A DNA stretch of 64,000 bases from Xiphophorus maculatus (Eukaryota > Chordata > Actinopteri > Cyprinodontiformes > Poeciliidae): the NCBI RefSeq assembly GCF_002775205.1, contig NC_036456.1, positions 17,945,463 through 18,009,462 on the forward strand, given 5' to 3'. Positions within the stretch are counted from its first letter, which is position 1; each line of letters opens with the position of its first letter. The notes under the pieces are model-generated. The model made no database searches. It was not told the origin of the DNA and was given only the letters and a program-made list of their open reading frames with translations. The position numbers were made by a program, and so were the translations under genes. This document shows, piece after piece, positions 11,401 through 23,494 of the stretch.

Positions 11401-14400
11401 GAACATGACGCACAAAAGAATTGTTCTGGTTTTGTTCATTTTAAATTAGATCCGTTTGAATTCCAATAAAATATTTTGGTGCAGAAAGGACAGCGAATTT
11501 AAGCACTCGAAATAGTTATTTGTCAATAAAATGAACACTAAAAAAGCATCAGTTCCAGATATCATTGCTTTACGAAGTCTAAAAATCTAACTGAAAGAGT
11601 ACAGGGAGTCTTCTGAAATATTTTCTGCCGTGTTTCAGCACATCCTGCTATGAGTCTCATGTTTGTATGAGCAGGCAAACGTTGAGAAAAGAGTCGAATG
11701 AAAAATGTGTGAATGAAAAGGATGTGAGAGGTTGGAAGGGGGAGTGCGGAGGAGTCGGCACGGGGGAAAACGTTTTCTGGTTTTCTCTCAAATTCAACTC
11801 AAAAACCTGCGGGAGCAGAGGAGGGGGAACGAGACGCTCGCTTCTGGACTTTTTTTTTTTTTATTTCTCTGGGCTCTAATTTTTTTTTTTTTATTCTGTC
11901 TGCGTCTGTCTGTTTTTCTTCCGTCTCTCAGTGACTGCCGGGAACAGTGGAACAGAATGGAGGATGAAAGTTGTAAACAACAAATAAGACATTATAAAAA
12001 GACACAAGTCGGCCCATGTAACTGATGTTTGCTTAGTTTCCAGCTGTCATCATGGCTACACAACAATGTTTTTGGAATAAACTAAAGTTTTACGTGTAAT
12101 GGAAGAAACGAGAACGCGGTAACTTCACCTGAAAGTGTTTTTGAAAGACAAAAAAAGAAACACAAGCAAAACTACAAACCACTTTTCATAAAAATACAAT
12201 ATAGACAAATAATTTAGCAAAATACAGTTAATGTATTAAAAATAATAAGAGTAAGCATTCATTTGCTTTTTAAACGGTAATCTTTCTGTTTAAATAAAAA
12301 TCTGAACAATTTTATGACTACTCAATATTTGTCTGGACTGACATTATAATGCACTCAAAGTTTATCCATGCATTTCACAGCAGTTTGGAGTAAACATTTC
12401 ACCTTAATATGTGCAAACAGGCATTAACAAATTTAAATAAAATGCAAAAAGGCATAGGAAAGGTTTGGAAAGGAGTGGAAGTTTCCCTGAAATCAAAAGC
12501 AAACTTTCTTAAAAAAAAAAAGAAGAAAAGCTGCCTAAAAGTAATGCAACGGCTTGCTTGACAAGAGCTTTCGTGTCAGAAACCAGAAAATGTTCAGAGA
12601 CTCCACCGCTTGCACATTTCTGCAACGCTTCAGAGTCACAAAGAAGTTTAAAGACTTTCATCATTCAAGATTTGTGATTCCTGAGCCAACAAAGGCCAGA
12701 ACGAGAGAAGAAGCAGCTATCACGAAGTGTGGCGATGTTAGTTCGTATTTAATACAGCTGTAAACGACGCCATAAAAATAAGTAAAACATCAATTTATGC
12801 AGTTTGTACAAAGGAATATTAAAAAGTCTCAATCAGATCCACCAAAAATGTTGAATAAAGTTTCAGTGTCCATTTCAGAAAAAAGAAAAAAAAAAGATCT
12901 GCAAAGCTTAACAGGCATTAAGATGGGAAACAATCTTCTGATTGTAAGGTGCAGAGCAAAGGTAATGATACGGTAAGATCAATTTAAAGTGTGAGACTGA
13001 AGCACAAAGACCACTTGTCTTCAGTCAGGCTGTGGTTTCAAAGGGCTGAATGTTGGATTTCTACCATGTAAATAAATATAGGTCACAAAGGTCAACCAGC
13101 AGAAAGGTGAATCTGCAATCATGTTGGTACTTCCGGAGTATTGGGTAAAATTTAACTATTTGATTTAGCAAATTTAGTATTTTTATATGCAAAGTTGGTA
13201 GTTTCAAATTTGTGTTTGGATTGATATTTCTTTCTTCATTCAAACTGGCAGCTACTGTGCTCTAAATGTAAAAAAAATAATAATAATTTAAAGACAGGCT
13301 CAACTAAGTTCCCCACAAAACAATAAAAACCACAAACATTTAAAAACTGTAGGTTAGGAAATCACTATAACACTAATTAGTAATTAAAAATCTGCTCTGT
13401 AGCTTTAATCAGTAAGATCCAATAGAAACTAACTTTAAGAGGGCCAAGAAAATGTGAATTATGGGAGCAGAAAGCCGCCTCTTCATTTTCAACGTAATGC
13501 TCAGCGACTTTCAGTCGGGCGCCGATGTTATAAAAGATAACGTCTGGTCCTGAGACTGTTAGCTGTGACTTAGCAAGCAGGACAATCCTAACTGACGACA
13601 ACATTGGGTTTGCAACGTTAAGTTATATTCATGCACCACAATTAATTTATTGATTTGTCTTAAAACTAAGTTTATGTTCTGTACTTTCCTGGCACCTATA
13701 GTAAAGATGTGTAAAAATATTTTTAAAAATTCAACCTTTGGTTTGAGTACATTTATCAAGAAGTGAAAAAAATATATTTTAGCAAAATCACAAGTGCTAT
13801 GATTTGTGATGGAACTAAAAACTCTAAATAAATAAATGCAACTTATTTATAATTTCACCTTTTAAAATAAATCTAGACACATTTAATTAGCAATGCCCAA
13901 CTTCCTGTTTCTTTCAAGAATAAATATGACGTGACACAGTGGCCTCATTTCTCTTAGCCACTCTTCAAAATGGTAAAGAGAAGAAAACATGTCTTTAAAG
14001 TAATGTCGACCAATAAGGTACACTTTTAAAAACTCTACAGCACTTCAACATAACCCACTGCTTAAGATTTATATAATGAAATCTCAATCATAAGTCGTGT
14101 TCAGTAGAAAAGGTTCGGTGGCTTGCAGGGGTAGATTCTCGCCGCACAGTCAAAGATTCACGATCACAACAAACATTTTCTTACGAATCTTTCACACTAA
14201 AATAAAAGTTGTATTAAGGCAGCTGGTAATCACACTGTGTGACCTTCATAAGTTAGAAAATGACAACAAGAAAATTACTTTTTGACCAAAAGTACTGATT
14301 TCTAATTCAATAATGAAACATTTTAGAACAACCGGAACCGTGAGAAAAAAAGCTGGAGCTAGATTTATTTTGGAGGATGACGAAGCAGGTAAAAGCATAA

Positions 14401-15060
14401 CAAAAACAACGCACAAATGTGCTCTTGTTAAAAAAAACCCCAACATTTTTACCTCATCTTTAGTCTGGAGTCTGTGGAGTCTAATGTATCTTATACCAAG
14501 TACTTTTTGTTCTATAAACATGTTATTGTGAAAATGCTAATTAAATAATATCCATTAAGTAAACAAGTCATGAAGCTGGTTATTTAGGATTAAACAAATC
14601 ATGCAGGCAACTATTATTGTGATGCATTCACGACATTTTAACACGTCGGAAACTAAAACGTGGCCATTTTCAATATTTTTGTTGCTTAAACATCGGATTT
14701 TTTGCTTCTGTTTCCAGAAAACTGGTTGCAAAGTGCTTGATCTTCACAGACAACCACAACTAATAAAACTATTTTTTTTTATTTGTATGCAGATTACTGA
14801 GATTAGATTTGATAAACCTTTTAGTCATCCTCTGCTATGAGGTTGCCTTTGTAAGGTTTCTTTTTTCTTTTTTACTAGGTAGTGTTTGCATGACTACAGC
14901 TACACCACAAAGTTACAAGATAGAAACATCACACAGGAACAACCTAGATACCATAGAGGGAAGTCAAGGCATCAGGACTTACATTTTGCAACATTTAGTA
15001 GTAATTTAGGATTTTCAGTTTCTGGAAAGCATCCCTAAACAGAGCGTAGAAAAAAGTAGG
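5460..15060. other. Long AT-rich region without recognisable genes
   Basis: Both strands were scanned and only short frames (up to about 130 residues) were found, with no domain or splice context. Local features are poly-T tracts near 11.85-11.9 kb, a purine-rich patch at 11.73-11.83 kb and a cluster of CCAAT motifs at 8.61-8.69 kb. Much of it is probably intronic, intergenic or old transposon sequence too decayed to name. Confidence 0.5.
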
Positions 15061-15064
15061 TGGT

Positions 15065-15364
15065 TTGACCTCAGGGTGTGTAAGCAAAAACCTTAAGCGC
15101 CAAAACACAAATCTGTTTTCAGCAGGTAATCATGTGAGGAAGATTTCGAGGGAGGCCGCCGCAGCAACGGCGAGGGAACTACAGGTTTCCATGGTTGAAG
15201 AGGGAGACACTGCGCGACTGCTTTCCGGATGCTATATGGCAGAGCGAGTTTACCGAAGCAAGAAACCGCTAGAGAAAAAAAAACATCACATGACATGTGA
15301 GGTTCGCTTTAGGTGGAACTCATGTAGGAAACGCAGTGGAAAAAAGGTTGAATGGTGTGTCTGA
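15065..15364 (+). mobile_element. Fragment of a Tc1/mariner-like transposase (N-terminal part)
   Basis: An open frame contains ISREAAAATARELQ and, later, VYRSKKPLEKKKHH. The layout resembles the end of the helix-turn-helix region and the 'RKPLLxKKHxxAR' linker before the DDE domain in Tc1-like transposases. Only this piece survives and no terminal repeats were found next to it. The match is by pattern, so the family is reasonably likely and the subfamily unknown. Confidence 0.45.
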
Positions 15365-15564
15365 AGCAAAAACCGAGCTTTCCAGTTATTCAGACTTGAT
15401 AATCCACTGATAGTGCCATGCTGAGGGCCAAACCCGGCTGTTCTAATAAACGAAATTTATGTAAGTGAAGATTAGAGAATGAGATAAATTAAATTAAATA
15501 CAAAGATCTTGTTGTGGTCTGCTAAAGAACATTTCTATTGCAGAAAAGTGCTAACCATCTAACT

Positions 15565-15730
15565 CAGGGGTGCCCAAAGTCGGTCCTCGAGGGCCGGCAT
15601 CCTGCATTTTTTACTTTTCTCCCTGGTTTAACGCACCTGGATCAAATGATGGCTCGTTAGAAGGTCTAAGAAGAACACTAACATGCTGAAAAGGTTGGCA
15701 GCCCTCGAGGACCGACTTTGGACACCCCTG
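15565..15730. mobile_element. hAT-type MITE, 166 bp, with an exact 8-bp target-site duplication
   Basis: The element starts CAGGGGTGCCCAAAGTCGGT and ends with the near-perfect inverse of that sequence. The inverted arms extend about 30 bp, through a CTCGAGG block. It is flanked on both sides by the identical octamer ATCTAACT (15557-15564 and 15731-15738). An 8-bp duplication and CAGGGGTG ends are typical of hAT elements. There is no coding capacity, so it must have been mobilised in trans. Confidence 0.9.
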
Positions 15731-15799
15731 ATCTAACTAAAATGTAATAAAAAATGTACATATTACAGCTACATACCAATAATTTATGTTTCTGAAAAT

Positions 15800-16640
15800 T
15801 AAAAGAACGATTTCAATACAGAAATGTTATGTATGTAATAATGGGGAAGTTTGGTAGTCTGCGACCAAATCCATAATGAACACAACGCCAAGGAAGTTGG
15901 TGTCTCAGAGTGCTGTATCCAAACATATTAATGGAAGGTTGAGTGGAGGGAAAACACACCGGCAATAGACTTGATAGGATTGTTTGGTGGCGCTTCACAA
16001 GACATGTTGTTTAGTCGGTGCTTTAAGAGCCTGCAGACACAGACGATGACTGTGTTAAGCAAATTCTAAACCACCGAAAACATCAAAAAGGGTATTAATT
16101 GGCCAAGTACATAAAAGTAATTTGGAAGTCAAGATCTAAGAGAGAAAGGGTGAAGAGGCCCAGAATTAGCGAGGTCAATAATGATTTGGGGTGCCAGGTC
16201 ATCTCCTGGTGTTGGTCCACTTCGTTTCCTGAAGTCAATGCAATCAGAAATATTGGAGCTCTTCCTTCTTCCCTCTGCTGACCAGTTTTTATAGAGATGA
16301 TTGTGTTTTAGAACGTGGCATCTGCTAACTCTGCTAAAGGTACTGAAATCTGGTTCAATGACAAAATTTTACTGGGTTTAATTGGTCATCAGACTCCTCT
16401 GAGCTAAATCTGAAAGAGAGTCCATGGAGTATTGTAAAGAGGAAGATAAAAACAGAAGAGTCAACAATGCAGATGAGCTAAAGGTCACTATTAAAACAAG
16501 CTGGGTTTCTATTGCCTCAGCAGAATGATCACAGCCATGCTACGTCACACTGATGCAGTAAATCATGGAACAAGGAGCCCTGACGATAAAATACTGCATT
16601 GAAAACGGATATACGTTACAATATTTCTGTATCAAAAATC
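15800..16640 (+). pseudogene. Decayed Tc1/mariner-like transposase
   Basis: Broken frames show, in order, a helix-turn-helix piece (VSQSAVSKHINGRLSGG), a central piece around 'gatttggggtgccaggtcat' and a C-terminal piece, SPWSIVKRK followed after a frameshift by NNADELKVTIKTSWVSIASA. The last part corresponds to the conserved end of the DDE domain (usually 'NPIENLWxxxKRK'), with the Asn-Pro region already altered. Stops and frame changes show it is inactive. It lies just downstream of the 166-bp hAT MITE. Confidence 0.7.
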
Positions 16641-18121
16641 CTTTTTACAGGTCTAATGTAATAGAAAAACTTGAGTTTGGGATTTTATGTGGTGTCAACT
16701 ATAATCTACATAAAAATGAAACAAAGTATATAAAATCTTTTGAGATGGACCTGCTCATTAGCTCTACAAACAAAAGCAAAGATTAAGAATGTTTTCAAGT
16801 TAAAACAGACCCGTTGGAAAAGAAGTTTATGACCAAAACATAACATTAATAATAGTATATCAAATGTATATGCTGCTTTTTAGGGCACTCAAAGACGCTT
16901 TAAAAAGAAATGCAACAGAAAACATGTTGCATTTCAACTCTAAGGTTTTTGTGACAGTGGGTGAGCTGTCACAGTAGTTCGGTCCCACATGGTTCTGCAA
17001 CTCATTAGCATACTGTTAGGTTTTCTCTACCCGAGGTTTAGTCTTACATTACGACAAATAGTTGGACAGCCTCACTCGATTCTTTTTCAACCTTTTACTT
17101 GTGATGTTAAGCCATGAATTCACTCGGTACAGATGGTGTTTTAATCTGGGCCGACTCCGACTTGGCACCGACTCCGAAGTTCTACTTCCTAACGTACAAA
17201 ACACGAACACGGTTGTTGCCCCAATTCCTACTGCAGATGTCAAAGAAGGTCACAAAAGTAAAGGAAGTCAAAAAATAGCAACAGCAGCGACGAAGAAGCC
17301 TCCATCTACCGTTTTGTCCACCTCAGCCAGGAGAAGACTTCAACAGATTACAACAGCGGAATCAGTCCAGGAGTTTAAACGGGTCAAAACCTCAGCAAAG
17401 AGGAAGGACAAAAGACACACGTCCAATACGTTGAATGAAACATAGGGCTTAAGTAAAGGAGAATAAACCCTAGCTGCTTGACTATATCTCGGTCAGGGGC
17501 ACACAGAGGCCCTGGTTTATCGTAACATGACATCTAAACAACGCTCACAATGAACAAAGTCAAGCTTGTGGTTTTAAGCCTCTCTGTGTAAGAACTTGTT
17601 TGGTGTACACACCAATCTGTTGTGGGTAACAACACTCAAATGCTACAAGTAATGTTGAGACTTAGAAGAAAACTGTCACAGTAGAAGACAATTATGATTT
17701 TGAAGGGAATGGTTTATATATCTGAGTCAAGTTTATGGGCTATTTGGTGAAAGAATCAAACCAGATTAATAATTATAATAAAATTTATGGCTAAAATAGC
17801 AGGAATTGGGGCATTTCAGACACATTATTTTAATATGTATTAACAAATTATGAGATTTCAGTTTATTGCAAACATTTATAAAGACAAACCAAATTAACCA
17901 GGTGCACCTGTCTTTACCAGCCAAAGTAAAGACGGGTGCTCTTCCATGCCAAGTTTATGTCACTACCATAGCTATAGCTTCTGTAAACTATAATTTCATC
18001 AAACAATCAGGATGAAACATATTGTCTTACCTGTAAGGTTGTCATTACGAGGAGAGATGACAGTGGAATGTGTTTGGTCTGCTACTTGCTGCACATGTGT
18101 GTGTGTTTGAGTGTGTGTGTC

Positions 18122-18147
18122 TGAGAGAGAGAGAGAGAGAGAGAGAA
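18122..18147. repeat. (GA)n microsatellite
   Basis: An almost pure GA run next to a GT-rich stretch at 18.09-18.12 kb. Confidence 0.85.
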
Positions 18148-18257
18148 AGGGGAGGAGAGTGAGTCGATGAACTACAGAGAGATGTACTGTAGTTTCATCC
18201 AAGATGAGCGGCCCTGTCAATCTTTCACTCTCTCATCCACCTTGTCATAACACCACC

Positions 18258-18300
18258 GTGTGTGTGTGCGTGGGCGTGTGTGTGTGTGTGTGTGCGCACG
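18258..18300. repeat. Interrupted (GT)n microsatellite
   Basis: A GT-dinucleotide tract with a few GC interruptions. Confidence 0.85.
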
Positions 18301-18736
18301 TCTGCATGTGTGTGTTGCAGTCTGTGTCATAATGATGCTGGAAAGAAGAGAAAAACACTCAAGTGTGTAGCATAGACTTTAAACACACACACACACTTAG
18401 ACAAACTTTCAGTTTGAGTGGGGGCTTTTTCACTCCCCTCCCCCCCACCGTGTCATCTATCGTTGGTGTCTATTGGTTGGATTACATTTGAAAAAGGCCA
18501 CACTCACACACTTATGCAAATTCACCAGCACACTTTCACACACATCCTAGTAATTTACATATTTACATGTAAACTCGTGAAAATACAGAAATGGACGTTT
18601 GCCGGCAGGCTGTAAGGGATACTGTCAGAGTAAAAGTGCCGCAAACGTGTTTTCAAAATGCTACTTTTTGCTCTTTTTTATAATGTTCACAGCAAAGAAA
18701 AGTCCCGTTTACTGTTGGTTGTAGAGAAAGCGGAAC

Positions 18737-19165
18737 TAGGGCTGGGCGAAATGGACTTAAAGTTTTATCACAATATTTTGTGGTATTATTGTGATACTGA
18801 ATAAAGTGACAATAAAACCATTAATTACTTCTTTTTTAAGTAACTATTTGGATTCATGACACAACAATCATAGCCCCTGCTCTTGAAAAACTTTTATAAC
18901 GCTTCTTCAGGACACCAGTCACATAAAGAAGTGTGATTTGTATCACTAAGCTGCTCACAGGTAACTGAATTTAATCATATTTTTACATTTATTGATACTG
19001 ATGCTCTTATTGAAGAAACAGTGGTGAAAACAGTAAAAGTAACAATCCCAACAATTTTGGGAGCTTTTAAATATTATTCATTGGAATTTATCTTGACAAT
19101 ACATGAAAATTCTTATATGAAATTTATATTGATAAATGATAAACAATACAATAAATATCGAAGGG
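18737..19165. mobile_element. Truncated hAT-like dispersed repeat
   Basis: It begins TAGGGCTGGGCGAAATGGAC and continues with the 'cacaatattttgtggtattattgtgatac' type of body common in teleost repeats, then 'aatatcg' words. The matching inverted right end was not found, so this copy appears truncated. No coding sequence remains. Confidence 0.55.
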
Positions 19166-19169
19166 ACAT

Positions 19170-20166
19170 TATAGCATAAAATTAATGTTCTGATATCTTT
19201 GAAGCTTAGCGTCAATGACCTCAACCCCTGATCTCAACAGAAGATTACTTCTTTAGTCTTTGTAAGTTATTTTCTCTTCCTATGAATGAAACAGATTTAA
19301 TTATGTACTAAAAGGGTTGGTTTCAAATACATTTAATGTCAAGTGTAGTTTTAAACAATTGAATATGATTTTATGCAATCGCTACAGTTTGATCGTGATG
19401 GACCATGAAGAAAGGCAGTGACGATATAAAACTTACTGGAAATTGCCTATGCTGTAAACAACCACTGCGAAGAGAGACCAAGCCAAACAACATCTTTGGC
19501 AGCAATGAAAATTCTTAATCATTAATCTTGTTCCGACTTAAACTGCTCAATTATTGGAAGCGTAGCCATTGCTAACACAGACTGAATGCCTTCGTTCACA
19601 TCCTCTGCCATTGCAAAACTACAATCATAAGCAGACAACATTTCTAAAGCAGCAAAGAAAATTGACATCATTGTTTAGATCACCTCCCACTGTTCGCTAA
19701 TTGGCCTGGTACCGGAGAAATCTCACTCAATAGGAGAAATCAAAGACGAAGCACCTAAGGGAGATTAGTTGGTTGCTGAGGCTAAAGCTAAGACTAGTCT
19801 GAAAAGGGCCAAGACCACAGTGACTTTTACCATCTTAAAACAAATCCATTCTCAAAAACCTCATTGCAGTCTATGCAAATTGTACTGTATAAACCTTTAA
19901 ACTGTTGTCAAGTTTGCGTTGGACAGGTACTTACACAACCCAATGATAACTTAAGGTTATCATTGGTGTGCCAACATATTAACATATAGTATTAAAACTC
20001 TGTATACTGTTCTTATGTCAGTCCATGTTAAACAACCTAAATTGCACTAGTAATCATATTAATATTTTGGAAATGCACTTCACTTCCAGTGTCCTCCACA
20101 GTTATCAAGTTTAATAAAGATATTTAAAGTTAATGATTTTAAAGCAGCAGCAGAGTTTTCCACAAT

Positions 20167-20204
<38 letters not shown>

Positions 20205-20720
20205 AAAATCCACTCTTGAGTATAAGAACATTTATTCCTTAAGTCTCATTCACTACTCCCTTACTGGTATCACCATGAATCCCTGAAATTAATTTATTTT
20301 ATGCCTTGCTCATCTTTAAAATAGTTCCCAATAATTGTGGAATGTGTTGTATTTGAAAGAGTTTATCAAGACTCAAGCAAGAGTCATAATCTTAACGTTT
20401 CAAATTACCCATGCTTATTTTTTTCACATTATGTAAACTGTCTTCTAAGAATTTAAATACATACTCAAACCAGCTATGGTTCAGACATTTGGTTTCATAG
20501 GCCCTGATGAATTGATAATACTAGTCACATGCATCAGTTCTAAAAAAAAAAAAGGATAAAAATAACAGCAGACTCACATGATGTTACCAATAATGTGTTA
20601 TGAACTTCTTGGATGTGTAATTCTGTAGAAAGGAAAGTCAGACAATCTTTAGAGACCGTGGGCGGCGCTCGCACAGTGGAGGAGTAGAAAACCTATAATT
20701 CTTCATTTTTTTACCCCAAC
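19170..20720. other. No gene seen; contains a perfect 11-bp inverted repeat
   Basis: AT-rich sequence without plausible exons. At 19940-19966 CCAATGATAAC and its exact inverse are separated by five bases. Confidence 0.4.
20168..20202. repeat. (TTA)n microsatellite
   Basis: An uninterrupted trinucleotide TAT/ATT tract of about 35 bases. Confidence 0.9.
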
Positions 20721-20728
20721 TTTAAGTA

Positions 20729-21522
20729 CCGTATTTTCCGCACTATGAGGCGCACCTAAAAACCTTCAATTTTCTCAAAAGCCGACAGTGCGCCTTATAA
20801 TCCGGTGTGCCTTATATATGGACCAATATTGAGCCACAACAGGTCTCGCAACTACGGTAAGCAGCCGCCAACTTCATTTTCCCCCGTAGAAGAAGAAGCT
20901 CGCGATGCACGCTGGGTTTTGTGTAAAGACCCCAAAATGGCTCCTATTAAGAGACGCTTACGACGCAGAGTTTAACCTCAAGGCAATCAGTCACGCAGTA
21001 GAACACGGGAATAGAGCAGCAGCGAGAGAATTTAACATGAACGAATCAATGGTGCAGAAGTGGATATATATTGTGATTGCACTAACGTTTGATTTATCGT
21101 AACAGTATCAGACTGTTTTTTACGTGTTTATTGAATCGAGGAAAAGTTCCCCTCCACTATATATTATACCTTGCTGTTGTTAAAAGATAAACTGTGTCAC
21201 GAAAATACCACGTCACTTACTTTACCTCGGGGAAAATAATCAAACACCTGCTTATTCATTTTGGGAATGAACAGAGTTTTCAGAACACTGGTTTGTAATC
21301 TATTAATAAAGTTTGACTGACCTATATGACTGTTTTGTCGACATTCCCTTTAGCGCAGTTCCATCTAATGGATGCATAACGTAACCCCAGCCTCTACTGT
21401 AGCGTCTGTTCTATGCGCCTTATAATGCGGTGCGCCTTATATATGAAAAAAAGTTTTAGAATAGGCCATTCATTGAAGGTGCGCCTTATAATGTGGTGCG
21501 CCTTATAGTGCGGAAAATATGG
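20729..21522 (+). mobile_element. Pogo-like (IS630-Tc1-mariner superfamily) deletion derivative, 794 bp
   Basis: The ends are imperfect inverted repeats, CCGTATTTTCCGCACTAT... and ...ATAGTGCGGAAAATATGG, flanked by TA on both sides (20727-20728 and 21523-21524) as expected for TA-targeting elements. Internal copies of 'tgcgccttata' repeat near both ends. A short frame holds YDAEFNLKAISHAVEHGN and RAAAREFNMNESMVQKW, which looks like the Brinker/Psq-type helix-turn-helix at the N-terminus of pogo-family transposases. That frame is shifted relative to an upstream MAPIKR start and stops soon after the domain. No DDE catalytic region remains. It is non-autonomous, and the family call is fairly confident. 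Confidence 0.8.
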
Positions 21523-21529
21523 TACAAAG

Positions 21530-22330
21530 GATGCTAAATATCTGACAAAACATAATATATTTTATTAAATAGTTTTATAAATTCCAAGAAAAAAACTTCA
21601 GACAGAAAAATTCCATTAATAGCGAACATGAATCTTCATGCAAATAAGGTAAAAATATGCCTACATTTTGAAAATCTGTTGTAATCAGCATCCACACATC
21701 GTTACTCTGGCCCTAGCAAATTTATATAGGCACTTGTTTTTTTAAATAGCAGCTTTGATTTTTGAACATCTTCCACAGATTTTTTTAAATTAAACTTAAG
21801 GATAGCAGATTCTGACTGGTCATTTTCAGAGAAACTAATTTCCACATTTATTTACCTTTGGACAGAACCAGACCAGTTGGTTGTTCAAATTTTAAAAGAA
21901 AGTGTCAGAACATTTATTGAAAAAATGAGAACGTAACCTTGGGAACAACACCAAACAAAACTTTTCTAGGTTAAATTGCAATAATTCTAGATGTTTATGA
22001 GTAGAGTTAAGTTTTCAAGATTGTCAAGTAAGTATCTTCACGAAATATTTTGTGAAGCGCTTTTAGCCAAAAGGTAGTCAGGCCATTGCCTTCCTACGCA
22101 ATTTGCTGTATTCTCATCTAACTTATGGCCACAGAAAGTCACTACAAGAATACAAAAAAATTCCCTTTCAAGCATTCAGTTAAGACAATTTGCCGAGTGA
22201 TGCCTTCAATTCACACCTTGAGACTACCTTTTGGTAAGTCACATCATCAGCAAAATCAAAGCCAACCAAAAGCAACATGGTGCTGGCCATGAACTAGTTA
22301 CTATAGCAACATTTTTGCTTCCAGTATGCA
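21530..22330. other. No gene or named repeat recognised
   Basis: AT-rich sequence without plausible exons or clear terminal repeats. Confidence 0.4.
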
Positions 22331-22342
22331 ATCTGTGGTGAT

Positions 22343-23482
22343 TAGGGATGAGAATCTCTGATCTCGTACCATACACATCTGGAATCTCAAGCTAAATCCA
22401 AAACATTTAGGATTACTTCTCATCAACCAGCGATTCAATTAAATAAGATTTGCGTCCTCATCACGATGCATCTCATTTAAATTAGCCTAGCTGAAAATAT
22501 ATTGTTTCTATTAATAAAAATGAATGAAGCAATTCAAATTTTTATAATTTATTATTAACAAATTCTCTTTTACATAAGGGTTCGTTACAAAAATGTCATA
22601 TAATCTTTGTGTGGGAAATATTTGAATGTTTTTTTTGGTATTAGTTGCTATGGCAACGAGTCAGCGCGTAGCATAGCCACACGAATACCAGTGCTTTTGA
22701 GTTATTCTTCAATGGTTTTTCTGCGTTATTTTTTATTTGCTGTGGCGTACTGCACTGAATTAATAATACCTGGATTTCCAGACTTCATTTAGTTAGCGGA
22801 ATTGTTCTCCCGCGGCAGCGCGGCTATGAACTGCATAGGAAAAAAAAAAAGTCTTTCTGCCAACCAGAGTTGTGAGCATGCGCGAGATTTCCGGATGTAA
22901 ACAATAACATGTCCGCTGAAAAAGGATGAAATGCTAGCCTCACCATGCTGAAGGAGCTGAAGGAAGAAGAACGACGTGAATCTGCCTGTGAAGACGGTGA
23001 ACTGATAGGCGCCTCCATGTTGATTCCATGTCTTCATGAGTCTCTATGAGTTATAAGGTTAGTCCAGTGTATTTCACAGCAGCGTGGCACATTTTGGAAA
23101 GTCGCTTCTGCTTTATCAAGCTGCTCGTTTCTCTTGGAAAAATCGATAGTGTTGCCAAACTTTAGATTTGCAGTGTGCCGGTGAATGTATCTGTTCCGCT
23201 TCTTCCGCCATGTTGCCAGTTGTTGCGGTCACGTTCGCGCTCCTACCCGCACAGCTTCTTCTTCTGGTGGCGATTGGCGGAACCCCAATACTTCGTCAAT
23301 ACTTTGTTTTATTATTTATTCTTTCACATTATTACATTAATGTCAAATTTAATCAATATAATGGGGTAAAATCCCATGTAATTAGAAATTTCCTTTTGAC
23401 TCGTAGAAATTTACCGATGCATTCCTATCACGCATGCGCATGTCGGTAGCTCGATGCCAACCGGCTAATCTTCCCATCACTA
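22343..23482. mobile_element. hAT-like non-autonomous element, 1,140 bp, with a CpG-containing core
   Basis: The left end TAGGGATGAGAA and the inverted right end TAGTGATGGGAA agree at 10 of 12 positions. The flanking octamers GTGGTGAT (22335-22342) and GTGTTGAT (23483-23490) agree at 7 of 8, suggesting an ageing hAT-type target duplication. The core from about 22.64 to 23.45 kb is CpG-bearing. It contains an RFX-type X-box (GTTGCTATGGCAAC, 22644-22657), CATGCGCGA near 22.88 kb, CCGCCATGTTG near 23.2 kb and CGCATGCGCATG near 23.43 kb. A 35-codon frame (MLKELKEEERR...) is present. No transposase was found. Confidence 0.6.
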
Positions 23483-23494
23483 GTGTTGATGGTT

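Larger units (their letters stand above)
16650..18720. other. Non-coding region with one unrecognised frame and GT/GA microsatellites
   Basis: A 127-residue plus-strand frame at 17062-17445 is Lys/Thr/Ser-rich towards its end and has no recognisable domain or splice support. From 18.09 to 18.32 kb there are GT and GA microsatellites separated by unique sequence. Nothing else could be assigned. Confidence 0.4.

Noticed and set aside
22789..23037. Minus-strand frames across the CpG core at 22.8-23.0 kb as a real first exon
   Set aside because: The region lies between hAT-like ends with a probable target-site duplication; no downstream exons were found.
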